Source: JAOSJL01 sp963704035 (GTDB taxonomy: Bacteria > Actinomycetota > Acidimicrobiia > IMCC26256 > JAOSJL01). From it: DNA of 64,000 nucleotides. A model generated the notes under the pieces. It ran no database searches. It was not told the DNA's origin and saw nothing but the letters and a program-made list of their open reading frames with translations. The DNA lies in NCBI GenBank assembly GCA_963704035.1, contig CAVPGR010000002.1, positions 310,001 through 374,000 on the forward strand, written 5' to 3'. Both the position numbers and the translations under genes were made by a program. This document shows, one piece after another, positions 1 to 6,871 of this stretch. Position 1 is the first letter of the stretch. Every line of letters starts with the position of its first letter.

Positions 1-168
1 TGGACACGGCGCCGATCCTACGGCGTGGCCCTCCGAACCCGGGCACGAAACGACGTGAAGTGGCCAGGTTCGAACAGTTTCCGCGCGGTTTGCCTCAACT
101 GGGGGATCGGACCGTCCGACAGAGAACTCCGGGCGGAACGAGGACGTCCGCCACCGGAGGAGGCAGCC

Positions 169-423
169 GTGCAGACGATCGAGCGCACCACCACCACCTT
201 CCCCTGGCAGCAGCTCGCCCGTTGCAAGGGCGTCGATCCCGAGGTGTTCCATCCCGCCCCCGAGGAGGACGGTCGCGACGCCAAGCAGATCTGCACGTTG
301 TGCCCGGTGCGGGAAGCCTGTCTCGAGCACGCCCTCAGCGCCCGCGAGAAGTTCGGCGTCTGGGGGGGCTACACCGAACGCGAACGACGCCGGGAGATCC
401 GCCGTCGCCGTCGCAGCGCCTGA
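169..423 (+). CDS. WhiB-family iron-sulfur transcriptional regulator
   Basis: WhiB-type regulator of 84 residues, the usual size for this actinobacterial family. The four cluster cysteines are C19, C42, C45 and C51 (CxxC at 42-45), followed by the family's turn motif GVWGG at 63-67 and a strongly basic C-terminal tail that binds DNA. WhiB proteins carry a redox- and NO-sensitive 4Fe-4S cluster and partner sigma factors. The reading frame stays open upstream to position 25, but GTG at 169 was chosen because GGAGGAGG lies 5 bases before it and the family begins here. It is a single gene with no partner and could be any of the WhiB subclasses. Confidence 0.93.
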   Translation: MQTIERTTTTFPWQQLARCKGVDPEVFHPAPEEDGRDAKQICTLCPVREACLEHALSAREKFGVWGGYTERERRREIRRRRRSA

Positions 424-481
424 ACGACAGCACCTGAACGAAGGCGCCCGAACGGGCTCAAGGACCGAGGGCCCGCACCGC

Positions 482-493
482 TAGGCTCCCGTC
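482..493 (+). promoter_or_regulatory. Candidate -10 element for a leaderless transcript
   Basis: TAGGCT at 482-487 is followed by six bases and then the GTG start at 494. This is the TANNNT-plus-6 geometry of actinobacterial leaderless promoters. No Shine-Dalgarno sequence precedes this GTG, and no convincing -35 is visible. Confidence 0.45.
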
Positions 494-1660
494 GTGGATT
501 TCGAGCTCTCACCCGAGCTCGCTGCGCTCCAGTCCTCCGTCCGTCGGCTCGCCCGGGACAAGGTCGCTCCGAGAGCCCGCGAGATCGACGAAACCGAGCA
601 GTACCCCGACGATCTCTTCGCGGCGTTCGTCGAGGCGGGGCTGACGGGACTGTGCGTGCCCGAGGAGTACGGAGGCTCGGGCGCCGGAATCCTCGGTCTC
701 ACGATCGCCATCGAAGAGGTCGCCAAGTACTCCAACGCCGCGGCTCTGATGCTGTTGCTGACCCGCCTCCCGACGGGGCCGATACTGATAGCGGGCAACG
801 ACGACCAGAAGCAGCGTTATGTCCGCCCGTCGGCCGCCGGCGACGTTCGGGCCGCTTTCGGGCTCTCCGAACCGCAGGCGGGCTCCGACGTGATGGGAAT
901 GCGCACGCGGGCCGTGCGTGACGGCGACGACTGGCTGCTCAGCGGCACGAAGTGCTGGATGTCCGGCGTCGACCAGGCCGACTGGTACTGCGTCTTCGCA
1001 AAGACCGGCGACCCCGCGTCGCGCGAGCACGATTCGATCTCGGTCTTCATCGTCGAGCGCGCCTGGCCGGGTGTGTCGGTCGGATCCCTCGACCGCAAGA
1101 TGGGCGTGAAAGGTGTCGACACCGGGGAACTGCTCCTCGACGAGGTACGAGTCCCTCCTGAGAACGTGCTCGGGGAGATCGGGGGCTTTCGGGCGGCGAT
1201 GCTGGGTCTCAACGCCATGCGGCCCGTGGTGGCGGCACGCGGGATCGGCCTCGCCGAAGGCGCTCTCATGTACGCCACCGAATACATCAAGGCGCGACCG
1301 GCCTTCGGCAGGACCATCGCCGACTTCCAGGGAATCCAGTGGAAGCTGGCCGAGATGGCGACCGAGATCGAAGCGGCCCGCCTGCTCACGTACCGCGCCG
1401 CCTGGCTCGCCGACAAGGGCCGTTACACGAAGGAATGGGTCCCGTTCCTCTCGATGGCCAAGTACTACGCCACGGAGCTCGCGGTCCGGGCCTCGGGCGA
1501 ATGCCTCCAGCTCCTGGGTGCGGCCGGGTACATGAAGGACCATCCCATGGAGCTCTTCTATCGTGATGCCCGACAGCTCACGATCGTCGAAGGGACGACC
1601 CAGGTGCAGCTCGGCCTGATCTCCCGCGGCGTGCTCGATCACGACTGCTGGTGGGACTGA
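494..1660 (+). CDS. Acyl-CoA dehydrogenase
   Basis: FAD-dependent acyl-CoA dehydrogenase of 388 residues, a full-length family member that introduces an alpha-beta double bond into an acyl-CoA and passes electrons to ETF. The N-terminal helical domain, the central beta domain (FGLSEPQAGSD near 123-133, SGTKCWMSG near 149) and the C-terminal helical domain with R-PAFG-R and the terminal IVEGTTQVQ motif are all present. It starts at a GTG with no ribosome site but with a -10-like hexamer six bases upstream. trpD begins four bases after its stop, so the two are probably cotranscribed although functionally unrelated. Chain-length specificity cannot be read from the sequence. Confidence 0.93.
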   Translation: MDFELSPELAALQSSVRRLARDKVAPRAREIDETEQYPDDLFAAFVEAGLTGLCVPEEYGGSGAGILGLTIAIEEVAKYSNAAALMLLLTRLPTGPILIAGNDDQKQRYVRPSAAGDVRAAFGLSEPQAGSDVMGMRTRAVRDGDDWLLSGTKCWMSGVDQADWYCVFAKTGDPASREHDSISVFIVERAWPGVSVGSLDRKMGVKGVDTGELLLDEVRVPPENVLGEIGGFRAAMLGLNAMRPVVAARGIGLAEGALMYATEYIKARPAFGRTIADFQGIQWKLAEMATEIEAARLLTYRAAWLADKGRYTKEWVPFLSMAKYYATELAVRASGECLQLLGAAGYMKDHPMELFYRDARQLTIVEGTTQVQLGLISRGVLDHDCWWD

Positions 1661-1664
1661 CCTG

Positions 1665-2708
1665 GTGGGAACGACATCGCTCTGGCCCGACGTCCTCGGC
1701 GCGCTCGTGGCCGGTCACGACCTTTCGGACGCGTCGGTCGAGGCCGTGATGACCGAGATCCTGGAGGGTCGAGCCGACGACGCCCAGATCGCCGCCTTCG
1801 CGGTGGCACTGCGGGCGAAGGGCGAGACGTCAGGGGAGTTGGCCGGGCTGGTTCGCACGATGCGGCGCTTCGCGGAGCCTCTCGAGGTGGGCGGCGACAC
1901 CGTCGACACGTGCGGAACGGGTGGGGACCGGTCGGGGACGTTCAACGTGTCGACCATGGCCGCGCTCATTGCAGCGGGTGCGGGGGTACGGGTCGTCAAA
2001 CACGGCAACCGTGCCGCGTCATCGAGATGCGGTTCCGCCGACGTCCTCGAGGAACTGGGCGTGGTGATCGATCTCGGGCCCGACGGCGTGGCGGCGTGCG
2101 TCGAGGAGGCCGGTATCGGCTTCTGCTTCGCGCAGCGGTTCCACCCGGCCATGCGGTTCGCCGCCGCCGCGCGACGCGCGATCGGCGTTCCCACCACCTT
2201 CAACTTCCTGGGCCCGCTGGCCAATCCCGCGTGGGTGCGGCGCCAGGCGCTGGGGGTCGGCGACCCGACGATGGCGCAGCGGATGGTCGGAGCACTGGCG
2301 GAACTCGGGACCACCCACGCCCTCGTCTTCTACGGCCATGACGGCCTCGACGAACTCACGACGACCACGAGCTCGACCGTGCTGGAGCTGAGGGAAGGGG
2401 ATGTGCGGAGTTTCGACGTCGACCCCACCGACCTCGGGCTCCCGACCGCCGACCTCGGCGCGCTCGCCGGCGGCGACGCCGCCGACAACGCCGATATCGT
2501 GCGTCGTTTTCTCGGCGGCGAAGGGGGTCCGGTGCGGGACCTGGCACTCCTCAATGCCGCGGCGGCGATCGTCGTTGCGGGCCTGGCCGATGGTCTCGCC
2601 GAGGGACTCGACCGTGCTCGACACTCCGTGGACGACGGATCGGCGGCGGACGCGCTCGAGTCCTTCATCCGCACGAGCGGCGAGCAGCAATTGACCGACG
2701 CATCCTGA
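1665..2708 (+). CDS. trpD: Anthranilate phosphoribosyltransferase
   Basis: TrpD, 347 residues. It transfers phosphoribosyl from PRPP to anthranilate, the second step of tryptophan synthesis, in the cytoplasm. Diagnostic motifs are the PRPP/Mg loop CGTGGD at 83-88 followed by FNVST, and the anthranilate-site KHGNR at 112-116 with SSRCGSADVLEELG after it. The all-alpha N-terminal domain and the glycine-rich nucleoside phosphorylase fold are complete. No other trp gene is nearby. The start is GTG at 1665, just after the dehydrogenase stop, and the stop overlaps the ATG of the next gene (TGATG), suggesting translational coupling down to position 4865. Confidence 0.95.
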   Translation: MGTTSLWPDVLGALVAGHDLSDASVEAVMTEILEGRADDAQIAAFAVALRAKGETSGELAGLVRTMRRFAEPLEVGGDTVDTCGTGGDRSGTFNVSTMAALIAAGAGVRVVKHGNRAASSRCGSADVLEELGVVIDLGPDGVAACVEEAGIGFCFAQRFHPAMRFAAAARRAIGVPTTFNFLGPLANPAWVRRQALGVGDPTMAQRMVGALAELGTTHALVFYGHDGLDELTTTTSSTVLELREGDVRSFDVDPTDLGLPTADLGALAGGDAADNADIVRRFLGGEGGPVRDLALLNAAAAIVVAGLADGLAEGLDRARHSVDDGSAADALESFIRTSGEQQLTDAS

Positions 2709-3223
2709 TGTCACGCGCCCTGCAATGCCCCGTATGCGGGCACAAACACCCCGTCGCCGAACTCCCCGAGACCCCGACCTTCGAGTGCTCGGAGTGTGGC
2801 CGGATCCTGAAGGTCCCTCGTCAGCAGCGTCAGGCGTCGTCGGCCGATTCCCCGCGCTCGTCGTCGAGCGCCGATTCCACGACGCTGCTTCCGAACCACG
2901 ATCGCGGCCCTGACACACCACGCTCCGGGGGCCGCGCGCCGGCAGAGGTCGAGGTGGAGCGTTCGCCCGCATGGTTCCGGGTCGTGGCCTGGCTGCTGGC
3001 GATCCCCATCGCGGCCGTCGTGGTGTTCGGAACCGCCAACGTCTTCGGGATGCTCACGGGATCGCAGCTCACCGACATGTTCCTGGAGGCCCGCGTCACC
3101 GCGTACGGCCGCCTGGCGTTGCTACTCCCGCTCTGGGCGCTCGTCGTCGCGGGGGTCGTCCAGCTACTGGACCTGCTGTGGACGCGACGCTCACGCCGCC
3201 GCCGGGAGGCTGTGGAGTCATGA
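2708..3223 (+). CDS. Zinc-ribbon protein with two membrane segments
   Basis: Unrecognised 171-residue protein. The N-terminus is a zinc ribbon (CPVCG near 8-12 and CSECG near 28-32). A low-complexity Ser/Pro/Arg linker of about 45 residues follows, then two hydrophobic helices (roughly residues 92-115 and 135-158) and a short Arg-rich C-terminal tail. The topology suggests a cytoplasmic ribbon anchored in the membrane. It overlaps trpD by one base and the next gene by four (ATGA), so it belongs to the same transcription unit as the zinc-ribbon and NYN-domain proteins that follow. No function can be assigned. Confidence 0.75.
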   Translation: MSRALQCPVCGHKHPVAELPETPTFECSECGRILKVPRQQRQASSADSPRSSSSADSTTLLPNHDRGPDTPRSGGRAPAEVEVERSPAWFRVVAWLLAIPIAAVVVFGTANVFGMLTGSQLTDMFLEARVTAYGRLALLLPLWALVVAGVVQLLDLLWTRRSRRRREAVES

Positions 3224-3429
3224 CCATCCGCTACCGCTGCGATTCCTGCGGCAACCTCACCCGTTTCGACGTCGTGGCCACACGTCGCACGCGTTCGTTC
3301 CATCACTTCAGTGTCGGTGGCGAGTTGGCGGTCGAAGACGAAGAGACGCTCGACCACATCGTCGAGTCCGTCACCTGCCGGTGGTGTGGAGCATCGGGAG
3401 CATCCATCGAGGAGATCGACGCGCCATGA
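3220..3429 (+). CDS. Small two-CxxC protein
   Basis: Small protein of 69 residues with CDSCG near residue 7 and CRWCG near residue 53, spaced as in a single zinc ribbon split by about 45 residues. The start ATG overlaps the upstream stop (ATGA at 3220-3223) and its own stop overlaps the ATG of the next gene in the same way, which fixes both ends. The frame is open further upstream, but the overlap makes this start the natural one. The function is unknown. Context links it to the downstream NYN-domain protein. Confidence 0.72.
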   Translation: MTIRYRCDSCGNLTRFDVVATRRTRSFHHFSVGGELAVEDEETLDHIVESVTCRWCGASGASIEEIDAP

Positions 3430-4865
3430 AGGAGGTTTCGGGCCCGTGGTTCGGGATGGTTCCCGAGTCGCTCCTCGTTCCCCTGCTCGACGCTGCGGGC
3501 GAGGCGCTGCGTGATCTCGAGGCCGAAGATGTTCCGTCGTCTCTGCGCCCGCTTCTGGAGTTCGACCGCCGCGGCCTCCACCGCGCCTCGGCGCGCAAGC
3601 AGCTGCGCGCGGCCCTTGCGACCCACGCATCCTTTCGGGAAGCCGTGTCGCAGCAGTTTCTCGAGCGACCGGAGGTCGAGGCGCTCATCGACGTGTGGGA
3701 ACCGGTGGGCACGACCGAGGTGGTGGACTCGCTCTCCGACCGCGGCGATCTGCCGTTGCTCGCGTCGGCGCTCGTCGCGGCGCAGCCCGAGGAGTGGCGG
3801 CTCGCGTTGGGCGTCGTGATCGGAGCGGCGGAGCAGAGACGTCTGGAAGATGTGGACCGGGCAGAATCCGACGCTCTCCAGACGCGTATCGACGAGCTGG
3901 AGTTGGGTCTCGAGCGATCAGAGTCGGTGCGGGCCGAACTCGAGACAGCGAACAAGGAACTCGACTCCGACCTGCGCGAGGAACGCGGCTCGCGTCGGGA
4001 GCGCGAGCAGGCGCTGGAACGGGAGGTTGCCGACCTGCGTGCCCACATCGAGGGTCTCGAACGCCAACGCGAGAGCGACGACGAGGCGCTTGCCGGCGCG
4101 CACCAGCAGCTCGAGCGGGAACAGACGCGGGTGCGCGAACTGACCGACGAGGTTGCCGAGCTTCGCCGTCGTCTGGCGGCCGCAGAGGACGACGTGGTCG
4201 AACTACGCCGCACGGTCGAGAACACACCGTCGGGGCCCCGCGGTCTCACGCCCGCAGAACTCCGCCTCCTGGGCGATGCTGCCGATCTGGCCCGCCGTCT
4301 GGCCGAGGGCCTGGGCGGGGTGGTGAGGGCGGCCCGGAGCCACGGCGCTCTCCCGCCGCGAACGACCCCGCGAGACGTTACGGCGGACTCCGAATCACCG
4401 GGTCCGCAGGCTCCCGCCCATAGGCGGGAGGTCCCTGTCCCCCCGGGCCTGGCGACGGATTCGCGCGACGCGGTGCGCGCCATGGTCCGAACCGAGGGGC
4501 TTGCTCTGATCGTGGACGGCTACAACGTGTCGAAGCGGGTGTGGCCCGACGCGACCGCGGCCGAACAACGGGATCGGCTCGTCGGGCTTCTCTCCGAACT
4601 GCAGGCGCGGGCCAAGGTGGAGTGCACCGTTGTCTTCGACGGTGACGACGTCACGACGCAGCGGGGCGGTAGGCCCGGCGTGAGAGTTCGGTTTTCCGCC
4701 GCAGGTCAGGAGGCCGACGACGTCGTGGTCGAAGAGGTGGCCGCACTCCCCAAGCGTGTTCCGGTACTGGTCGTGTCGTCGGACGCGTGGGTCCGCGAGC
4801 ACGCCGAGGCAGAGGGCGCCCGCGTCGTGCGCTCCGAGACCTTCCTCGCTGCGCTACGGGGCTGA
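3426..4865 (+). CDS. Coiled-coil protein with C-terminal NYN (YacP-like) ribonuclease domain
   Basis: A 479-residue protein. Residues 1-140 are helical and unrecognised. Residues 140-280 are a long Glu/Arg/Leu-rich coiled coil. After a disordered Pro-rich linker, the C-terminal 155 residues form a NYN/YacP-type (DUF901) PIN-like nuclease domain with the signature VDGYNV, an acidic VVFDGDDV segment and the QEADDVVVEE motif. Those acidic residues would bind metal. YacP relatives cleave structured RNA, so an RNA-processing role is likely. The ATGA overlap with the preceding small gene sets the start at 3426. The pairing of coiled coil and nuclease recurs in actinobacteria. Confidence 0.82.
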   Translation: MKEVSGPWFGMVPESLLVPLLDAAGEALRDLEAEDVPSSLRPLLEFDRRGLHRASARKQLRAALATHASFREAVSQQFLERPEVEALIDVWEPVGTTEVVDSLSDRGDLPLLASALVAAQPEEWRLALGVVIGAAEQRRLEDVDRAESDALQTRIDELELGLERSESVRAELETANKELDSDLREERGSRREREQALEREVADLRAHIEGLERQRESDDEALAGAHQQLEREQTRVRELTDEVAELRRRLAAAEDDVVELRRTVENTPSGPRGLTPAELRLLGDAADLARRLAEGLGGVVRAARSHGALPPRTTPRDVTADSESPGPQAPAHRREVPVPPGLATDSRDAVRAMVRTEGLALIVDGYNVSKRVWPDATAAEQRDRLVGLLSELQARAKVECTVVFDGDDVTTQRGGRPGVRVRFSAAGQEADDVVVEEVAALPKRVPVLVVSSDAWVREHAEAEGARVVRSETFLAALRG

Positions 4866-4871
4866 TCGTCC

Positions 4872-4887
4872 GCCCGCGGCTGCGGGC
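4872..4887. terminator. Candidate bidirectional terminator hairpin
   Basis: GCCCGC-GGCT-GCGGGC forms a perfect 6-bp stem with a 4-base loop in the 27-bp gap between two convergent genes (stops at 4865 and 4893). There is no T tract, so it is at best an intrinsic-like element that could serve both strands. Confidence 0.5.
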
Positions 4888-4892
4888 ACACG

Positions 4893-5523
4893 TCAGGTCT
4901 TCGGCGCCCAGACCGGATAGTCGATCCCGGCCATCCGGTTGATGACGAATCCCTGGATCGTCAAGAGCACGACGGCCAGCATCAGGACCGCGAGCTGCCA
5001 CGGCTCCGACAGGATCCCCAGCGAAACGATGAGCGTCGTGGCGCCGGCGGGCGGGTGGGGCACGCTGCAGCCACACCATGACGCCGCTGGTCAGACCGAG
5101 CGACACGGCCGCCGCTCCGACGCGCGCCGCCGTGACGCCGTCGACGAGCGCGGGCCCCTGGTCGGTGAGGCCGAACATGACGAGCGCCAGGTAACCCGCG
5201 GCGCAACCGATCAGGTGTCCGAAGATCGTGTTGCGAGGCGACGCTGCCGGCACCATCGGCGTGTAGAACAACAAGAACGCCGTCGGTCCCAGGGACGGGA
5301 AGATGAAGGGGGCGCCGGTGACGAGCGCCGCGGCCGCCATGAGGCCGATGGAAATGACACCGTTGACGAATGCGAACAGACCCATCACCGCGGTGTTGGA
5401 GTGACGCGCCGTGAGGGCGGGTATCCGCCAGCGTCGTGACAGTCCGTGGATGATCGCGGCCATGTCGCCGCCGATGGGGCCGGGACGCTGGGGTGGCTCG
5501 TCGGGGTCGGTGGTGGGTGTCAT
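4893..5523 (-). CDS. HPP-family membrane protein, candidate nitrite transporter (frameshifted)
   Basis: HPP-family integral membrane protein of about 209 residues after correction. The frame breaks at the GGGG run at 5057-5060. Dropping one G joins SGVMVWLQ to a segment carrying the HPPAGA motif that names the family, then to a terminal helix and the stop at 4893. Hydrophobic segments lie near residues 43-68, 75-95, 102-120, 130-150 and 175-195. HPP proteins in cyanobacteria and plastids have been shown to transport nitrite, so as the last gene of a nitrate/nitrite block it may move nitrite. The frameshift is probably a homopolymer sequencing error. If real, the protein would lose its last helices. 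Confidence 0.72.
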
Positions 5524-5542
5524 GTGGTCCAGGTTCCGATCG

Positions 5543-5752
5543 TCACAGGCGGACGTAGCGGTAGAAGGCCAGGGCGCCGGCGAAGAGGACGACCGACGAT
5601 GCCGCGGCGACCCAGGCAGTCGCCGCGTTGCCGTCGAGTAGTGCCTCGAGCCCTACCGACAGGAGGAAGATCTGCAGCGCCACGAGGACGATGACGAAGA
5701 CCCCGATGGCGCCGGCGATGCGCTGCGGTGGCCGGCGCGTGGGCTCGGTCAC
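5543..5752 (-). CDS. Small two-helix membrane protein
   Basis: A 69-residue protein with two hydrophobic helices (roughly residues 12-33 and 43-62), a basic N-terminus (TEPTRRPPQR) and a short YRYVRL tail. GTG at 5752 overlaps the stop of the Rieske gene (GTGA). A longer frame to 5776 exists but would overlap the Rieske gene further. Its place between the Rieske protein and the HPP transporter suggests a structural subunit or assembly factor of the membrane redox complex. No family is recognised with confidence. Confidence 0.65.
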   Translation of the reverse strand: MTEPTRRPPQRIAGAIGVFVIVLVALQIFLLSVGLEALLDGNAATAWVAAASSVVLFAGALAFYRYVRL

Positions 5753-6243
5753 GATTCTTCCACCTCGAGTGCCCACACCGTGCCGTCGCGGACCTCCACG
5801 GAGATACGGGGAAGGGGCCGTTCGGGAGGCCCCGCGGTGACGTCACCCGTCGAGGCGTCGAAGAAGCCCTCGTGGCAGGGGCACACGAGCTCGTCGTCGT
5901 CGGGCGCGTAGTAGACGACACAGCCCAGGTGCGTGCACTTCTGGCTGTATGCCCGCAACTCGTCGTCAGGGAGCCGCAAGAGAATGGCAGGGTCGTCACT
6001 CGTGGGGAATGTGAAGAGGTGTGCCTCGCCGACGACGACCTTGTCGGCCTCGACGATGGGCGTGGGCTCACCGCGATCGATGTGGCGCACGGAGGTCCAG
6101 GCCGCGACCCCGACGGACCCGGCGGCGAAGGCGCCCGACGCGAGAACGAGGTAGCGGACGAACTCCCGGCGCGTGACGTCGTCTTCGCCCCGTGACGTCA
6201 CGGGGAAGTCGCTGCGCCAGGTCTGTTTCCGGTCGTCGCTCAC
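5749..6243 (-). CDS. Rieske 2Fe-2S protein with N-terminal anchor
   Basis: Rieske-type electron-transfer protein, 164 residues from the GTG at 6243, which lies 5 bases after the stop of the 4Fe-4S gene. Cluster ligands are in CTHLGC (2 ligands) and CPCHEGFF (2 ligands), matching the CxHxGC...CxCH arrangement. An N-terminal hydrophobic helix (VRYLVLASGAFAAGSVGVAA) preceded by TRREF looks like the anchor/twin-arginine region of bc1-type Rieske proteins, placing the domain outside the membrane. Cytochrome b and c1 of a bc1 complex are absent. Instead the gene follows a molybdopterin enzyme and its FeS subunit, so it probably feeds that enzyme or accepts its electrons. Confidence 0.88.
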   Translation of the reverse strand: MSDDRKQTWRSDFPVTSRGEDDVTRREFVRYLVLASGAFAAGSVGVAAWTSVRHIDRGEPTPIVEADKVVVGEAHLFTFPTSDDPAILLRLPDDELRAYSQKCTHLGCVVYYAPDDDELVCPCHEGFFDASTGDVTAGPPERPLPRISVEVRDGTVWALEVEES

Positions 6244-6247
6244 CGCG

Positions 6248-6871
6248 TCACGCTTCCACAGTCGCGAGCCCGAACGGGTCATCCTGCCAGGGGGACGCTG
6301 TCGGGCGCGCGGTGACCTGCAACGGACCGGCCTCGTCGACGACCGTGTGCACTCTGGTGCGGACGGTCTCGTTTCCGAACTGGAACTCGTTCGTGAGCGT
6401 GCCTCGTCGGGTGTCGGCGAACTTCTCCTGAGTGCCGAACCAGAGGGCCTGCGAGGGACACACCGACGCGCACATCGGTGCGAGGCCTTGCGAGGTCCGG
6501 TCGTAACACATGTCGCACTTCATCATGAGGTCGAAATCCGCCTCGTACTTCGGTACACCGAACGGGCACGCCAGCACACAGTTCGAACAGGCGACGCAGC
6601 GCGGCTTGAGCGCAGACTGCACCACGCCGTCCTCGTTCTGTTTGATCGCGTCTGCGGGACACACCTGCGCGCACGTCGGGTCCTCGCAGTGCATGCACAC
6701 CATGGGGACGGTCTGGACGGTTGTCGATCGGTCGACCTGGTCGAGGTGGATCAGTGACCGGCCGCGGTGTGTGCCGCATTCACCGCACGCCTGCACGCAG
6801 GCCTCGCAGCCGATGCAGCGGCTCGGATCGACGACGAACATGCTGTCGCCGAGAGCGCTCGGTCCGATCAT
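6248..6871 (-). CDS. 4Fe-4S dicluster electron-transfer subunit (NrfC/DmsB-like)
   Basis: Ferredoxin-like subunit of 207 residues with four cysteine groups: CIGCEACVQAC near residue 19, CMHCEDPTCAQVC, CVACSNCVLAC and CDMCYDR. This is the four-cluster arrangement of the DmsB/NrfC/PhsB family, which relays electrons between a molybdopterin subunit and the membrane. It starts four bases inside the end of the molybdopterin gene (ATGA overlap) and is followed at once by the Rieske gene. No twin-arginine signal is present, in keeping with a cytoplasmic complex or with hitch-hiker export. Confidence 0.9.
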   Translation of the reverse strand: MIGPSALGDSMFVVDPSRCIGCEACVQACGECGTHRGRSLIHLDQVDRSTTVQTVPMVCMHCEDPTCAQVCPADAIKQNEDGVVQSALKPRCVACSNCVLACPFGVPKYEADFDLMMKCDMCYDRTSQGLAPMCASVCPSQALWFGTQEKFADTRRGTLTNEFQFGNETVRTRVHTVVDEAGPLQVTARPTASPWQDDPFGLATVEA

